Origin: Atrina japonica
Lineage: Eukaryota > Mollusca > Bivalvia > Pterioida > Pinnidae
Direction of reading: 5' to 3'
Assembly: GCA_030159075.1 (NCBI GenBank)
Contig: BROG01000458.1
Coordinates: forward strand, 62,001-126,000
Length of the DNA stretch: 64,000 nt
The notes beneath the pieces are model-generated. The model ran no database searches. It was given only the letters and a program-made list of their open reading frames with translations, and was not told the DNA's origin. This document shows positions 39,206-52,074 of the stretch, piece by piece (within the stretch, counting starts at the first letter, position 1; each line of letters begins with the position of its first letter). The translations under genes were made by a program, and so were the position numbers.

Positions 39206-40449
39206 ACAAAAATCAAATTTAAAAATTTTTCGAATTGACATTCCTCAAATTCACCTATATATTTTATACAAATGACAAGTCCATAAAGATATACCCTTAT
39301 AAATAACAAGAAATAACACCGTCTCATAGGTACTTATGATATTGCTCTGGCAGTCTGTCGATTATTTCTGGAGTATTCAATGGCGAAAATGACACACTAG
39401 AAATAATATCTCCTTGATCTGTCACCTATCCAATAAAATAAAACAACTCTAAATCAGCAGGTGTTCATATATGGTCAGTCCGCATATCAGAAACTTTCGA
39501 TAACATGTCGGGTTTAATAAGGATTTGAGGTGCAATTAAAAAAAATGAAAAATCTGACAGCAATTTATCGAGCATTTATTTATCCTCCTTTCTGCTTTTT
39601 ATAAGTTATTAAGATTGACGCATTTCATTTCCGAATAAAAAATATCGTGTTTCATTCCAGATTGTTTTCCCCCTATATTTTCATTTCCAACATTTTCAAA
39701 ACCTCTCATTTCCGTAGAAAAAAAATAGAACTACTCATAACGGAGAACTCACCTGTTTGCAATTCCCGAAGTCAAAAGAGACAAGTTTGCTGACCATATC
39801 CGAATATGTAAATAGACAAGTTCACTTTTACACTACTGTGTTCGAAAGTTGTTTGTTTTCCTGCGGAATGAAAACGGTTTTTTTATTGCGGAAATGAAAA
39901 GTAAATCTTCGGAAATGAAATGCGCTGATTAGGATAATACTATGTATTCCATGGATGGGATTCAGGTTTTAATTAAGCTTTGAGAATACAACAAAGAGAC
40001 AGGCATTCTCAGAATTTAGGAAATTAATTAATAAAAAAACCCAAAACAAACAAACAAAAAAATCCCTAGGAAGTGTTCAAGTGAGGTAATCTTTGCGATC
40101 TACACAAAATTTCTTCCATTCGAAATAGTTTACACAGTACAACAACAAAAATGTCTCTCAGAAGAAACGTTAGAAAAGTTTTTTTTAATACTAAAGAATT
40201 GTATTCTGCAAAACGCGCTTAACACTGTCAACGGATCCGATATAAGATTTCCAATATATAGTAATAAGTACAAAATACAGCCTGGCATAGAGGACCAACT
40301 CGCATTTAAGAATGAAACTTTTTAGTCTCTTGAAATTTATACCCTCGCGTATTAAGCCACCTCGCTAATCACACCGCTTTGAGTCAGTCTGGTAGTCAAA
40401 ATAGCGAAGTTACCCGGTACTTCTAAGAAGCGGGTACGATTCAATAGCA

Positions 40450-40690
40450 GACTCCGTGGCCGAGTAGATACAGCATCGCACTTTAAACCATGACGTCACC
40501 CATTGGTCAGCGCATTTTCTAGTCTCGTTGGAATCTAAGCTGCTTCTGTGGAGAAGTTCGCCAGTTCATTTGCGGAAGGCCGGAGGTCTCTTCCCGGGTA
40601 TATTGTAACCGACTTCTTTCCTCCACCAGTAAAAACTGGGCGCCATCATATATAACTAAAAATTTGTTGATTATGTAAGGCCCGTAACTC
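40450..40690 (+). mobile_element. SINE family B, near full-length
   Basis: A-box-like GTGGCCGAGTAGATACAGCA, ATCGCACTTTAAACCATGAC, then CTCGTTGGAATCTAAGCTGC, GAAGTTCGCCAGTTCATTTG, GTATATTGTAACCGACTTCT and CGCCATCATATATAACTAAA. The head resembles a Ser/Leu-type tRNA 5' half. The 3' end is TTGTTGATTATGTAA. Confidence 0.75.
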
Positions 40691-40694
40691 TCCA

Positions 40695-41860
40695 CATCAG
40701 CCTTTATATGGACTATGCCCTGGATTTATAGCACAGGTATAAATCACAGTCTCTGATATATAGCCCAATCCGGATTCGAATCCGAGAATTTCTACTTGCC
40801 AGACGAACATGAAGCCGCAATTAGCGGTTTCTTAATGAAGTTAATTTTTGTCACTGAATCGTTTTTTGTTGTTGTTCACCATATGATACTGCATAATTAA
40901 TATTCATACCTAGATAAGTCTCGTTTTGATGTACTTGATAAAAGACAAAATACCAGTAACCTGCCGAAAGTAAACTCATTCTTGGTGTCACTTCGAGACC
41001 AAATCAGGGTCAAACTCTCGACCACTCGGTGAAGGGTGCAATAGTTTAAAGTGCGATACACCAGATATTCGGTCACGAGTTCCCCCTCCTTTCAATTTAG
41101 ATCCACGCCTAGAACACAAAGACTATGTGTAATGGTATATTTATTTAACAGATGTTTTAATCATTCAGCAGTTATGTCGCCATGTGTAAATATTTACATT
41201 GTATGTTGAAGCAATGTACTAAATGCTTACCGAATTGTAATCGATTCAAACAACTTCCATTGACAACGGAGAGGTTTATTGTAGAAAGCAAACATTATCA
41301 TCGCAATGACTGATAGAAATTATCAAAGGTCATTTGAACGAACATAATGTCAACTCCATAACGCTTATTTAATATACTCCGAACAGTTGACAAACACACC
41401 TTTTCAAACGGTGTGTTGAGTTAAAACAACCAGTAATGATGGGATTGCGGTTTGCTTTAGGTAGGAAAATACACATGAGACCACGAGACGAGAAAGTGGT
41501 TATTTAAACTCATTTTGAAGTGTTAATTTCAACATTTATCATACTATATCTCATCGTTATTATTTTGTGTTAAAAAAATATGAATATGAGTCCGAAAATT
41601 GGGTTGATACATAGGTTTTGTTGCGTTATTTAGTTATCTGTGTTGACAATGGGTGTGTGCGGGGCCTTAAATCTACTGGAATATTATTTCTTTAACTTGA
41701 CATTTGGGTGGCAATGGCTGGAGCCTAATGATGTTAGCGTCTTAATGTTGTTGTTTTTCTTTTTTAACAATTCTATTGTTTGTTTAAATTAGATGTTCTT
41801 AGACAAAACTCTTTCTTTCTATATGTCGGTCAATATGTGTCGATTTATCTGCATCAATAT
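40695..41860. other. No gene seen
   Basis: No frame or repeat I can name. 40985-41090 has degraded tRNA-SINE-like words (CACTCGGTGAAGGGTGCAAT) but is not convincing. Confidence 0.4.
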
Positions 41861-41861
41861 C

Positions 41862-41936
41862 AAAAAAAAAAAAAAAAACAAAAAAAAAAAAAAACAAACA
41901 AACAAAAAAAAAAAAAAAAACAAAAAAAAAAAAAAA
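41862..41936. repeat. A-rich low-complexity tract
   Basis: Poly-A with single C interruptions, directly before a SINE fragment. Confidence 0.9.
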
Positions 41937-41949
41937 TTTTGCAGCCATA

Positions 41950-42225
41950 GCTGATATTGTGGGAAAGTTTGCCAGTTTATTTGCAGACTTGAGTCCGGTT
42001 GTCTCCTCCCGGGTACATTGTGACCGGGTTCTGCCCCTCCCCCATTAAAAACTGGTCACAACCATATGACTGAAAAATTGTTGAGTGTGGCGTTGAATTT
42101 ATTTGCGGACTTGTGTCCGGTTGTCTCCTCCCGGGTACATTGTGACCGGGTTCTGCCCCCTCCCCCATTAAAAACTGGTCACAACCATATGACTGAAAAA
42201 TTGTTGAGTGTGGCGTTGAATACCA
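41950..42225 (+). mobile_element. SINE family B 3' half, tandemly duplicated (122-bp period)
   Basis: TTTATTTGCAGACTTGAGTC at 41976 recurs at 42098. Both units run through CTCCTCCCGGGTACATTGTG to ATTGTTGAGTGTGGCGTTGA. Units are almost identical, so the duplication is recent. A 135-codon minus frame simply reads both copies. Confidence 0.8.
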
Positions 42226-42239
42226 TTTAAACAGATAAA

Positions 42240-43720
42240 TAAAAAAATATGCAATTGATATACAACAATGTGTAGATGCAGAATGTATTCTGAGTATTTT
42301 CCTCTTAAAATCATGAAAAGTTAGTTGATCTTGAGTACAGACTTCGGGTCCAGGGGTCTGTCGGATAAAGGTCGCTTTCAGCATTTACATATATATGCTA
42401 TTCACAGCGCATATTTAAAGTATCCGTACATCAAATTTAATACATTTTTTTCATTTCACCAAATTTCATAAAGTGCAAAAGAGAAAAAGTTATATACATG
42501 TATATCCATTTAATTTTCTAATTTTAGAAAGTGCAAAAGAGAAAAATGTTTAAATATACATGTACATTGTAAGTATATTTCAGTCTCGTTATGGGGCTAT
42601 AATAATCCGATTCACCGATTTACAATCAGGAATTCGATTTAAAGATTTCAACATTGATGCAGGCACTTGTAAACATGTTAATTGGAATATAACATTTGTA
42701 ATTCTACAGTCATTTCGTTAAAATATTTTATATGTTACAATATTTCTTAGTCATTCACTTTTTCATTTATTGGCAATAAATTGCAAATACATGTATATTT
42801 GATAAATTTATAAAAATTTATTTTGTGTTTAAAATTTCTACTCCATCAATATTTTTGTCATCTGTGATCTTTGAGCATGGAAAGAATTTTAAATCAGATA
42901 TACCCCAATTATTAAATACAACTTACGACCCATAAAGATAATGTATTAAGTATATCTAAGGCCATTACAAGTTGTTTTTATGTTTAGCGTCCACCTTAAA
43001 ATAAAAAAAACCCCTATCTTTCCATCAGGAAAAACACAAGATATTTTAATGAGAACAAATGTAATTTTTATGCACATTTAAGTATTTTCCTTATTTGTTA
43101 ACAAAAAAAAAAAAAGAAAAACAAAACAAACAAACAAAAACCAAAACAAACAAAAATAAACTTACATAGCCATATCTTTGTGGCACATACTAACAAATAA
43201 CCTATGAAATGTTAGTTTTCACAATGATGAAAATATATATTCATGTTTAAGTGTTCACTTTAGGTCTATGTTCCGAGTTTTGTTTTGTTTTGTTTATTTT
43301 TTTCGTTTTATGATCTCATAACCTTAATCTATCAGCGGACGCCAAACAAAGAAACAACTTGGAATGGCCTCATGGGACCACATATGAAACATTAAGTAAG
43401 CACATAACATATATATTTTAAAGATATCTCTGTGAATTTACATATGTTACGTTCCATTTAACACGTCTTCGCCAACTTCTGTCGACAAAATACATATAAA
43501 ATAACAAACGGAGGGTTAATTTAAGATATTACATGTTTTCTGTAATTGTGAAACGTTATCTGCAAAATGTGTTCACAAATAGATAGATGGAGAGTTCATT
43601 CTAACAAACTAATGATTACAGAGTATAACGTGTAGCAATGACAAGAACACCTATAAGTGACAAGTTATTTTAATACGTAATGGCGCCTGTGATCAATTTC
43701 ATATTCTTACTCTTTGATTT
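42240..43720. other. No gene seen
   Basis: Very AT-rich. Holds a duplicated phrase AAAGTGCAAAAGAGAAAAA at 42472 and 42529 and an A/C low-complexity tract at 43102-43160. Confidence 0.45.
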
Positions 43721-43723
43721 ATC

Positions 43724-43800
43724 AGAGGTTTTACCAAAATTCTCACTTTTTGGTAAAACCCCTGGTAAATACAAAAGTGAGAACATGATGACACAAAATG
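43724..43800. repeat. Short inverted repeat around GGTTTTACC
   Basis: TTATCAGAGGTTTTACCAAA and TTTGGTAAAACCCCTGGTAA are inverse. GATTTACCAGGGGTTTTACC recurs at 61144, next to GGGAACATGAT, so this is a dispersed motif. Confidence 0.6.
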
Positions 43801-43823
43801 AGAATATGATGTGAGTATAAATA

Positions 43824-43980
43824 AGCTTCGAATTGCATTTTTATTGCGTTTATGGTTTTATATAGGAAATTGGTATTGGGGCATTTTTAATGAAGTGCAG
43901 CAGCGCTCCATGTTGAAAATGCCCCTATACCAATTTCCGATATAAAAACATAAAACGCAATAAAAATGCAATTCAAATCT
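43824..43980. repeat. Hairpin MITE, ~64-bp arms
   Basis: AATTGCATTTTTATTGCGTT...GGAAATTGGTATTGGGGCAT at the left is inverse to ATGCCCCTATACCAATTTCC...AACGCAATAAAAATGCAATT at the right, with a few mismatches and a 28-base loop. Confidence 0.85.
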
Positions 43981-44423
43981 TATATTTACATGCATTCGAC
44001 GTATTTTTTCCATTGCAGGGACATTTAGTCCATGTTGCTAAGGTGAATAGCGACGGCTTACGGTATCTACATGACGGACAATAAAATATTCAACGTTATT
44101 TTCTAATTTTCTACTTCATGAATTAAATTTACATTTTTGAATTTCATTTAAACATATTTTATAATTTGCTCTTAATTATTAAAGACTTTCAACACGAGTG
44201 TGTTCACGTATGCATACATACGCGGATCACTAGGGGAATCAATTTCCGATATGCAAGTATGACGGAAATACGACTTAACATAGAGTAAATAGGAGAACAT
44301 GTAAATATATGCAATACATGCCGGTCTTCGTATAAACTCGAAAAAACCCCGAAATTTTGCCATTTCTAAGGAGAAATATTAAGTACCCCAACCTGCAGTG
44401 AAAATGTTACTGAGACAGATTAT

Positions 44424-44427
44424 GACA

Positions 44428-44521
<94 letters not shown>
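44424..44521. repeat. Compound (CA)n(TA)n microsatellite
   Basis: CACACA to 44462, then TATATA to 44521. Abuts the 3' end of a minus-oriented SINE. Confidence 0.95.
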
Positions 44522-44544
44522 GACGTGTGTGTATATATTTTTAA

Positions 44545-44880
44545 ATAGTGTTTTACGCCACACTCAACAATTTTTCAATTATATGGTGACGACCAATTTA
44601 AATGGTCGATGAAAGTACCTGGTTACAATATACCCAGGAAGTACTTTCGCAAGTAAACTGGCTAACGTGAATGATTAACGCCCTTGATCGTAACTCTTCA
44701 GTGAATGTAGTGATTGGTGTGAGCGAAATGTAACGACTGGATTATTCAGGTTAGTAAACTGCCAACCTTTCTCACAAAAATCAGCTACGGTTCCAGCGGG
44801 GTTCGAACTTGCGTGATATACTCCATGGTTCAAAGCGCAATGCTCTAACCGATAGGCCACGGAGGCCCCGTGGCATGAGT
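44545..44880 (-). mobile_element. SINE family B, full-length with an insertion (minus orientation)
   Basis: Inverse reading: GCCTCCGTGGCCTATCGGTT, GAGCATTGCGCTTTGAACCA, CCCCGCTGGAACCGTAGCTG, TTTGTGAGAAAGGTTGGCAG, GTATATTGTAACCAGGTACT, AATTGTTGAGTGTGGCGTAA. Best A-box/B-box-bearing head in the family. The stretch 44655-44755 is extra relative to other copies. Confidence 0.8.
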
Positions 44881-44985
44881 CACAGCTGATACATCTTGTT
44901 ATTTCGTTGTCTTACAGTCTGTCCCATATTAGGTCATGAATTTCATAATGAATTTGTAAAGGAACCAATAGTCAAAATAAAAATA

Positions 44986-45065
44986 TTTAACTGATATAAT
45001 TAAAAAAGAAAAAAAGTTTATCTTAAAGGATAAACTTTTTTTCTTTTTAAATTATATCAGTTAAA
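44986..45065. repeat. 37-bp inverted repeat with 6-base loop
   Basis: Arms 44986-45022 and 45029-45065 are inverse with one mismatch; A/T-only runs form much of the stem. Confidence 0.8.
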
Positions 45066-45240
45066 TTCTCTTCTACATACTTTTTTCTTTGTTTGGTCGC
45101 TTCAGTTTTTGAAAATACTCTTCCTACGAGAATCTCTGTGTTATCTATGCGATGTCAAATAATTGGGTCATGTGAGTAATCATTAATATTCTCGCGCCTC
45201 TCTTGACAAAGAGTTATATGAAGGAGAATAACTCCCAATA

Positions 45241-45246
45241 TATATT

Positions 45247-45313
<67 letters not shown>

Positions 45314-45322
45314 TATATATAA
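45241..45322. repeat. (TA)n microsatellite
   Basis: About 38 TA units with minor interruptions. Confidence 0.95.
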
Positions 45323-45904
45323 TTGTCGTAAGGAATCAGTGATTGCTTCTTAACAGATCAGTGAGCCAGGCTAAATCAGTGTGACCAATAAACGTTCCCT
45401 TTCTTTTACTTCCGCTCTCAAACTTCGAAAGACGGCTGCCATTACATTATGTAAAAATAATTTGAGTGCGAATATCTAGTACAAAACGGATTAATTTTTA
45501 TTTGTCATGGACATGGATAATTAATCGAGTATGTATAGGATACCGCTACCTTAAATTTAAATGGTAGGTAACAACTATTTTACTTTAATCAGCCAAAACC
45601 AACGGACAAAAATTACTTGAGACAGACCGAGCTAACATTGGTTTTCTATATTTGAATATGAGATGCTGGTAAGCGGGATAAACCACTTGTTGCTCGTCAA
45701 CGGATCACATTGGAAACAGTTCACCGAGTAGCAATACCTTACTGATCAAGTACGTCTCTTAAAAAAGTGTATGAACAATCTGATGAAAAAACTGGTCAAT
45801 TTTCTAATTAGGATTTGGAAGTTATGGTCAAGTAGTCCAGTAAAGTTACGCCAAAATGGGGTTTAGCCTATAACAGATTGCAACAGACGGTTTTGTGGCC
45901 CGAT

Positions 45905-46570
45905 CTTGTTGATGGGCCCTTTCCCTCTTTCGTTTTTTGGGACAATCTTTGTTAGAGTCCTCTAGACGAAATCGAACAAGAAAACATTCTTGCGCAATCT
46001 GTTCTAGATTTTACACTGTTTTCCTTGGTGCAGCACTTTATTGACTAAGACGTTTTGCACTCGTATTTAATTTCTACTAATTAGACCACTGGTATTGGAT
46101 TTCTGCTAATTAGACATTTTTCCCTGGTGTTAGATTTTTTATATACCGTTTGGTAGAGTCCCTAAGACAAGATGGACAAGAAAAGCATTCTTTTACACTT
46201 TGTCTAGGTATCACCTTGTTTTTACTGGGTGCAGTAGTGTTTTGACCAGGATATTGGATTTCTGGCAATTAGATCCTTTTCCCCGTCGTCATAACGAATT
46301 TTGAATATTAGACAGAATAAGCGTGGAACAATAAAACTCTTCCGCTGTAAATGTGTCTAGGTTTGATCTAGTTTTACGAGGTGCAGTATTGGTTTGACGT
46401 ACTAGACGTTTGGGAGCCATTTTGGATTGATACTAATTAGACCCTTTCCCATTGTCGGAGTTTGACCAATTTTGGATATGGTGTTCAGTACCGTCTCATA
46501 GACAGGATGTAACAAAAGCAAATGACTCCTGTTGCAGTTTGTTCTAGGTTCAACCCTATTATATAGGACT
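45905..46570. repeat. Divergent tandem repeat, ~165-bp units, about 4 copies
   Basis: Landmarks recur in order: TTAGACCCTTTTCCC, GTTAGAGTCC-TAGAC, ACAAGAAAA-CATTCTT, TTTGTCTAGGTT, GTTTTTACTGGGTGCAGTA, TTTTGACCAG, TTGGATTTCTGCTAATTAGA. Copies are strongly diverged. Confidence 0.75.
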
Positions 46571-46574
46571 AATT

Positions 46575-48930
46575 TTTTTTTTCTTTTTAAAGTTTTTGAA
46601 AAGTACATACAAATTCCATTTCAAGATCACAAGGTCAAAATGTTGGTAACAATGAAAACGTCTTGTCACAGGGAATGCATGTTATTCTAGTTTCGTTTCA
46701 CATTTTACGGTCGACCACACACCCCACTAGAGACATGTTTATCATTTACAAGAGAAGATCCGTTACTGAATTTGATGTGCCAAGTTTTAGCAAAAAGCAA
46801 ATGCTTATCGATTCATCTGTATGTTCAAATTCGAGTAATAGTTTCATTCCCGTAAATGTAAAAATTCATTTTATTTGATAATTTGCTACGTCGCCGTCAA
46901 TATTGTTAACTATACAAGTTCTGCCATCACACTGCGCCTGCGCCGTCTGAGACAATATAAACGCAATGTCGATAGTGTACATCTTTCTTAATTTAAGATG
47001 TTTTTGCGTTTTACATGTATTTCATCTTTTATTAGTACAGTTTAGGTGCAAATTAACTGATTAATCCAAAGGTCTGTGCGCCCGACCATTAAAGCTTACT
47101 GTTCCCAGATATAAGATCCAACAGCGAAAAAAAAATTAGATTTATATAGAAAAAGAACACACGACACACGAGAACATATTACGTGAATCTAAGTCTTTTG
47201 TTAATCTTTTATTTACTGGCCATTGCAGTTCGTGCTATCTCGGAGTTCTTCGCTATATTAATTATGAAAGATGGATTGCAATGCCAGGGTCCTTGTGATG
47301 CTTTCCGAGCGTGAAGTTAAACTAAAAAAGGGACTTACATATCATATCTATATAATTTAATAATTATCGAGTAAATGAATAATTAATCTTTTTCGGTTGA
47401 AAAACGTCACTGGACTCTATATACCTCAAGCACACACCCATTGTTTAACCCTCAGGTAAATAGAGACACCAAAACAAAACAAACCCTTCAGCATGTTTAT
47501 TTTAGAGATTTTATTATTTTATCGTTTTCATTAAATTCTTATCATACGTTTGTTTACCTGCCTGATATCTCGCGCCGTGATGCGATCCATCTATTACCGC
47601 TATCTCGAAAAAGAACTTCATTTGAAATTAATTTTAAAACGATTAAATGTAAACTCAACAGGGAGATCATTCCGTCTTCTGTTTAAAATCCATTACGGGA
47701 AAGTAAACAGTTTTATAAAAACCGTATGTTTGTATGGATATTGATAGACCACGTGTTTATGTTGCAATAACATCAATTTCTCGTTCAACATCCACGATCC
47801 TTTGCAGTCTTGTTTGGATTGTCGTCATTTCTATTGTCCGGTTTATTCGCGTCTAATAACCGTACATTAGCTCATGTATCACGACACCAAGAGTATGTTA
47901 ATTCACAAATAAAATGTATTTATTTGAACACGAAATCGCACATGAATGTTACAAGGACCGTGGAGATTTTACAATTATAGCGTTTACCCGGTTGATCGCG
48001 CCTTTACCTGTGTAATATTGTAATGCAATAGCACACCTGTTGACAACCTCTCAAAGTGTGAGAAAAGTTTTAACAAGAGGTCAAAATGGCCTCATCGGTC
48101 ACATGATTAGCCGAGTTACACACAGACCCCTTACTTGGGTGTCACACCATTTAAAATGTCCAACATAAACTTAATATTCTAAATACTACATTATATAAAA
48201 TTTTATATAACATTCCAGAGAGGGTTTGTAGTGGAAGTTGACACCACGAGAAAACATCAATTTATCGACAATGATTTACAAGGGGAGACAATTTCCACAA
48301 CCAACCCTCTAATGAATATTATATCAATTATTATTAGTATATCGATTCACAATCGCCAAGATGATACCGGTATTCAAATAATCATAAATATTACATCTGC
48401 TCGATATAATTTCACTTTTTTTTCGCACAGTCAGCATTAAAACGTTTAGATGATATATGAAAAGAGGTTACCACACTTCCAGAAAAACGAACGAACGCAT
48501 GAACTCCCCTTGGCCTAACTGGAATAATTCAAGCCTGCTCCATCTTTTAAGGAAGTGTTCGTACAATCTTTTGTCGGTCTTTGCATCCTCGATCAATCTC
48601 TGTCAACGTTAAGAAAGAAGTCCCAAGACACGTGGTCATGTAACTCACAGAATAAATATAAAAAACAAATTACTGATGGTAGCGTACTTTTCACAAAAAT
48701 ATAGTCCCTAAATTTATATCCATTTTTAAAAAAAAAAAGTATTTTCACCTCAAAAAGCACTTTATTCTATGTCAGTACTAAAAAAAATAATGCAAGAAAG
48801 CAAATAGATTATAAAGAGCAAAATCTAGAATATATTTATACAACTCAGATGTGTATAGAAATTGGTGTTCGTTGACAGAAATTATTCGGGAGTGCATGGG
48901 TCGACAAGTGTAATGATTGGTGTTCGTAGT
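46575..48930. other. No gene seen
   Basis: Several 60-80-codon frames exist but none has a recognisable motif. The phrase GTCAAAATGGCCTCATCGGT at 48080 looks like a repeat end. Confidence 0.4.
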
Positions 48931-49036
48931 GTACGGAATATTCGGGTAACCATGGGTCGAGTGTATGAAAGGCCGTTTATATCACAAATCTGATGAACTA
49001 TGAAAGGTCATCTGTATCACAGAGGTGATGGTAACT

Positions 49037-49212
49037 TGCATGCAAAAACATACGAGCTGCATGCAAAAAGTACACTTTACACCAAAAAAATGCAAGCAAA
49101 ACCTTAATTTTTTTGGATTAACGCTTTGAAATAACCTATTGCATGCAAAAATTCACTACTTGTCTGCAAAAAGTATTATTGTCTTTGTATAAAATGACGT
49201 TTGCATGCAACG
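49037..49212. repeat. Dispersed TGCATGCAAAAA motif cluster
   Basis: TGCATGCAAAAA or variants (TGCAAGCAAAA, CTGCAAAAAG, TTGCATGCAACG) at about 49037, 49061, 49089, 49140, 49161 and 49201. Confidence 0.6.
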
Positions 49213-49414
49213 CATATGTTGTGCATACATTTGTAACACGAACGACCTTTCAAACACTCGGTCAAAAAAAAAAACCACACACAATCACGGCACAGCATTG
49301 GTACAAATGTATGAAACATGTATTTAATATAAATATGGCACTTCGTTATAGTAAAACCATGCTCTTTCCTATCCGTGGACTCATGTGACCGAGATCTCTC
49401 TACATGTTTTTATT

Positions 49415-49600
49415 ATTCATAAAGCCTCAGCCAATGCGACTAGACGGTGGTCGCATTCATCAACCAATCAGATCAAGGCTTTTAAATAATTTTAGAATTG
49501 TATTGTAACAACAAACTATGGTATAACTTCCGTTGCCGATCACAACAACTGTGATTTGATAATACCTTCTCCTTATAAATATTCATTAGCTAATTCACGA
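49415..49600 (+). repeat. Dispersed element E, copy 1
   Basis: ATTCATAAAGCCTCAGCCAA, TCATCAACCAATCAGAT, GTATTGTAACAACAAACTAT, TCCGTTGCCGATCACAACAA and CTCCTTATAAATATTCA match 60950-61140 in order. Confidence 0.75.
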
Positions 49601-49689
49601 GCGCATGAACGTAGGCTACATGGTGATAGACCATTATAGTGATTACATTATAACTATTTATTTGACGGGCGTTATTATTTGACGGGCGA

Positions 49690-49876
49690 ACTATGGAGTC
49701 TCTCACTTCTGATCAGCTCAGGTACGACTGTCCCGCTGGAACCTAGACTGATTTTCGTGAGAAAAATTGCCAGTTTACCTGCGGAAGGTCAGTGATTTCT
49801 CCCCAGGTACATAGAAACCGAGTTCTCTCCTCCATCAATAAAAACTGGCCGCCACCATATAACTGAAAAATTGTTG
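49690..49876 (+). mobile_element. SINE family B, 5'-truncated, ending in (TA)n
   Basis: GGAGTCTCTCACTTCTGATC, CCCGCTGGAACCTAGACTGA, GGTACATAGAAACCGAGTTC, CCGCCACCATATAACTGAAA, AATTGTTG, then directly the (TA)n tract. Confidence 0.8.
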
Positions 49877-49969
<93 letters not shown>

Positions 49970-49990
49970 TGTATATATATACTGTATATA
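49877..49990. repeat. (TA)n microsatellite
   Basis: About 50 TA units with a TTT interruption and ACTG near the end. Confidence 0.95.
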
Positions 49991-50473
49991 CATCTAGAAT
50001 ATCAAATCGACATGCGATTTTTTTATCTACTTAGAGGTGTAAACCGAATTAAAATGAAAATGTTGACCAGCAGGTGTAGCCCTTTCCCTCTAATTTTTCA
50101 AGAGAAATCACCAACATTAAACTGTCATGAACCACATAATACTCATCAGTATAACTAATGAAATAAAATAATTAACTCAAATCAGAACGTTGATTATGGA
50201 AAGCTAAGGAATAAGTTAGCAATGAATCAGTTCCCACGAGAAATTGGAAACAATTCACCACTAATATTTTCATCACGGAGACACACGTTATAACCATAAA
50301 TTCATTATAAGTGTGTGCTATTTGCTCATAACCGGTGGAGATGGAAAGTGAAATATACATTCCGAAATACACATAGACTCTGTAAAGGTAATACTTACTC
50401 CTTGTTTTCTCCTGCCATGAGAGAGAGAGAGAGAGCGAGCATTGTATCGCGGTACTTTACGATTTTCATTGTG

Positions 50474-50477
<4 letters not shown>

Positions 50478-50549
<72 letters not shown>
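50478..50549. repeat. (TA)n microsatellite
   Basis: About 36 uninterrupted units. Confidence 0.97.
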
Positions 50550-50550
<1 letters not shown>

Positions 50551-51180
50551 GTCTTATAATCATGTGACATACTTATGAGAGTTATGCGTTATTTTCTGTT
50601 TCACAGAATGGCGTCTTGAACATCATGATTGCAATGATTTGGTACTAATGAACGAGGATTTAAAATCTGGCATGATATGGAATCGAACGAAGTACCAAAA
50701 TCGTGTTGATTAAATAATAGCAAATATATCAAATAACTTCAGTGCGAGTAATGAATAATTCAAGGCAGATGAAAATTTCCAGCTGTAATTTCTAATTATA
50801 CACTGAAAAGAACAACGGTATGCCAGAGAATATATCTTTTTCCGGAAGCATGTCGCATATGCTTAAGAGTAACTGTAAAAACATGGCCGCAAAAAAAGAA
50901 AAAAAAAAAAAGAAAGAAAGAAACCCGGGCGATCATCTTGATCATCGGTTAGATGTGGTTTAGAGTTCGTTTTGAAATTAATAACACAGTAGACAATGGT
51001 TGTATTTCCTGGAGATCAACAGATGAAATTTTGAAAATAGCATCTTTAACTTTGAAATATAATTCATTTATACAAAGCAAGTTAGACAATGTTTTCTCCT
51101 GCTCTCGATTTCCGACAGAAACTTCAAACTAAGATCTTTGATAGCTATTGATTTTCCTTCTTTTCCTACACGATTCCTGT
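50550..51180. other. No gene seen
   Basis: No recognised frame or repeat beyond an AAAGAAAG tract at 50895-50925. Confidence 0.4.
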
Positions 51181-51184
51181 CCTT

Positions 51185-51375
51185 CGGATGAGACAGTAAA
51201 AACCGAGGTCCCGTGTCTACAGTAGGTGTCGGCACGTTAAAGAACCCTTACTGCTCAGTGGCCGTAAGTTCCGAGGATAAGCCAAAATTTGAAGCCCTTC
51301 ACCGCGGCATTTGGTGACGTCTCCATATGAGTGAAATATTCTTGAGTGGGACGTTAAACAACAATAAACAAACCT
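51185..51375 (+). mobile_element. SINE family A, 3' part
   Basis: TCGGATGAGACAGTAAAAAC, CGAGGTCCCGTGTC, GGCACGTTAAAGAACCC, GACGTCTCCATATGAGTGAA, TGGGACGTTAAACAACAATA. Matches 30120-30270 with a longer and better conserved middle. Confidence 0.75.
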
Positions 51376-51978
51376 ACACGATTTCGTGTGTATTTTACAT
51401 TTTTTTTTCACTTATAGATAGGTCTAGTTATCACATCAGAATGCATTTCTTCTCCCTTGAGACACAAAAGTAATTTTGTAAACACACATGTCGGGAGGTC
51501 TTTGCGTTCTGCTTCACATGTTCCACGGGTTACTTCCGATTAAGTTTCATTTGCGTAATCAAAATTGTTTTAGGAAAAAAAGTCGAGACACTTGTAATGA
51601 ATTGTAATCATTATGTTTCTTGACCTTGCAAATATTTTGATAACATTTCAGACTATTCATATACACAAAACTCACCGAGTGAATCTCGAACCCGATGTAT
51701 TTTCCTCCATGCCATTAAAGTTTGATTAAGTGCGGATAATCTGAAGATGTTCGTCAACACCACTAATTGTGTTTATTGTTTGTTTTTACTCGCACTACAC
51801 AAACGTGTTGGGAAGCTGCTGGCTGTACCGTTTGTATATTCAAAATTTCATCGTTGTTTAAACTTTCTGCACGATCACTTCGATTTTTTACGTCATGGTT
51901 TTGAAAACAATTTCACGAGTATGTGCTTTAACAAAATTCCCATCCTCAATAAAAGGATTGACTATGATACATACACAC

Positions 51979-51981
<3 letters not shown>

Positions 51982-52069
<88 letters not shown>
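51982..52069. repeat. (GA)n microsatellite
   Basis: About 44 GA units, immediately before SINE-like sequence and the giant palindrome. Confidence 0.97.
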
Positions 52070-52070
<1 letters not shown>

Positions 52071-52074
52071 AGCT

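Noticed and set aside
41977..42384. 135-codon minus-strand frame with an internal repeat
   Set aside because: Reads through two tandem SINE 3' halves; both repeat and frame follow the SINE.
47441..47744. Two overlapping 64-81-codon frames
   Set aside because: No motif, AT-rich, overlapping in different frames, no splice or repeat context.
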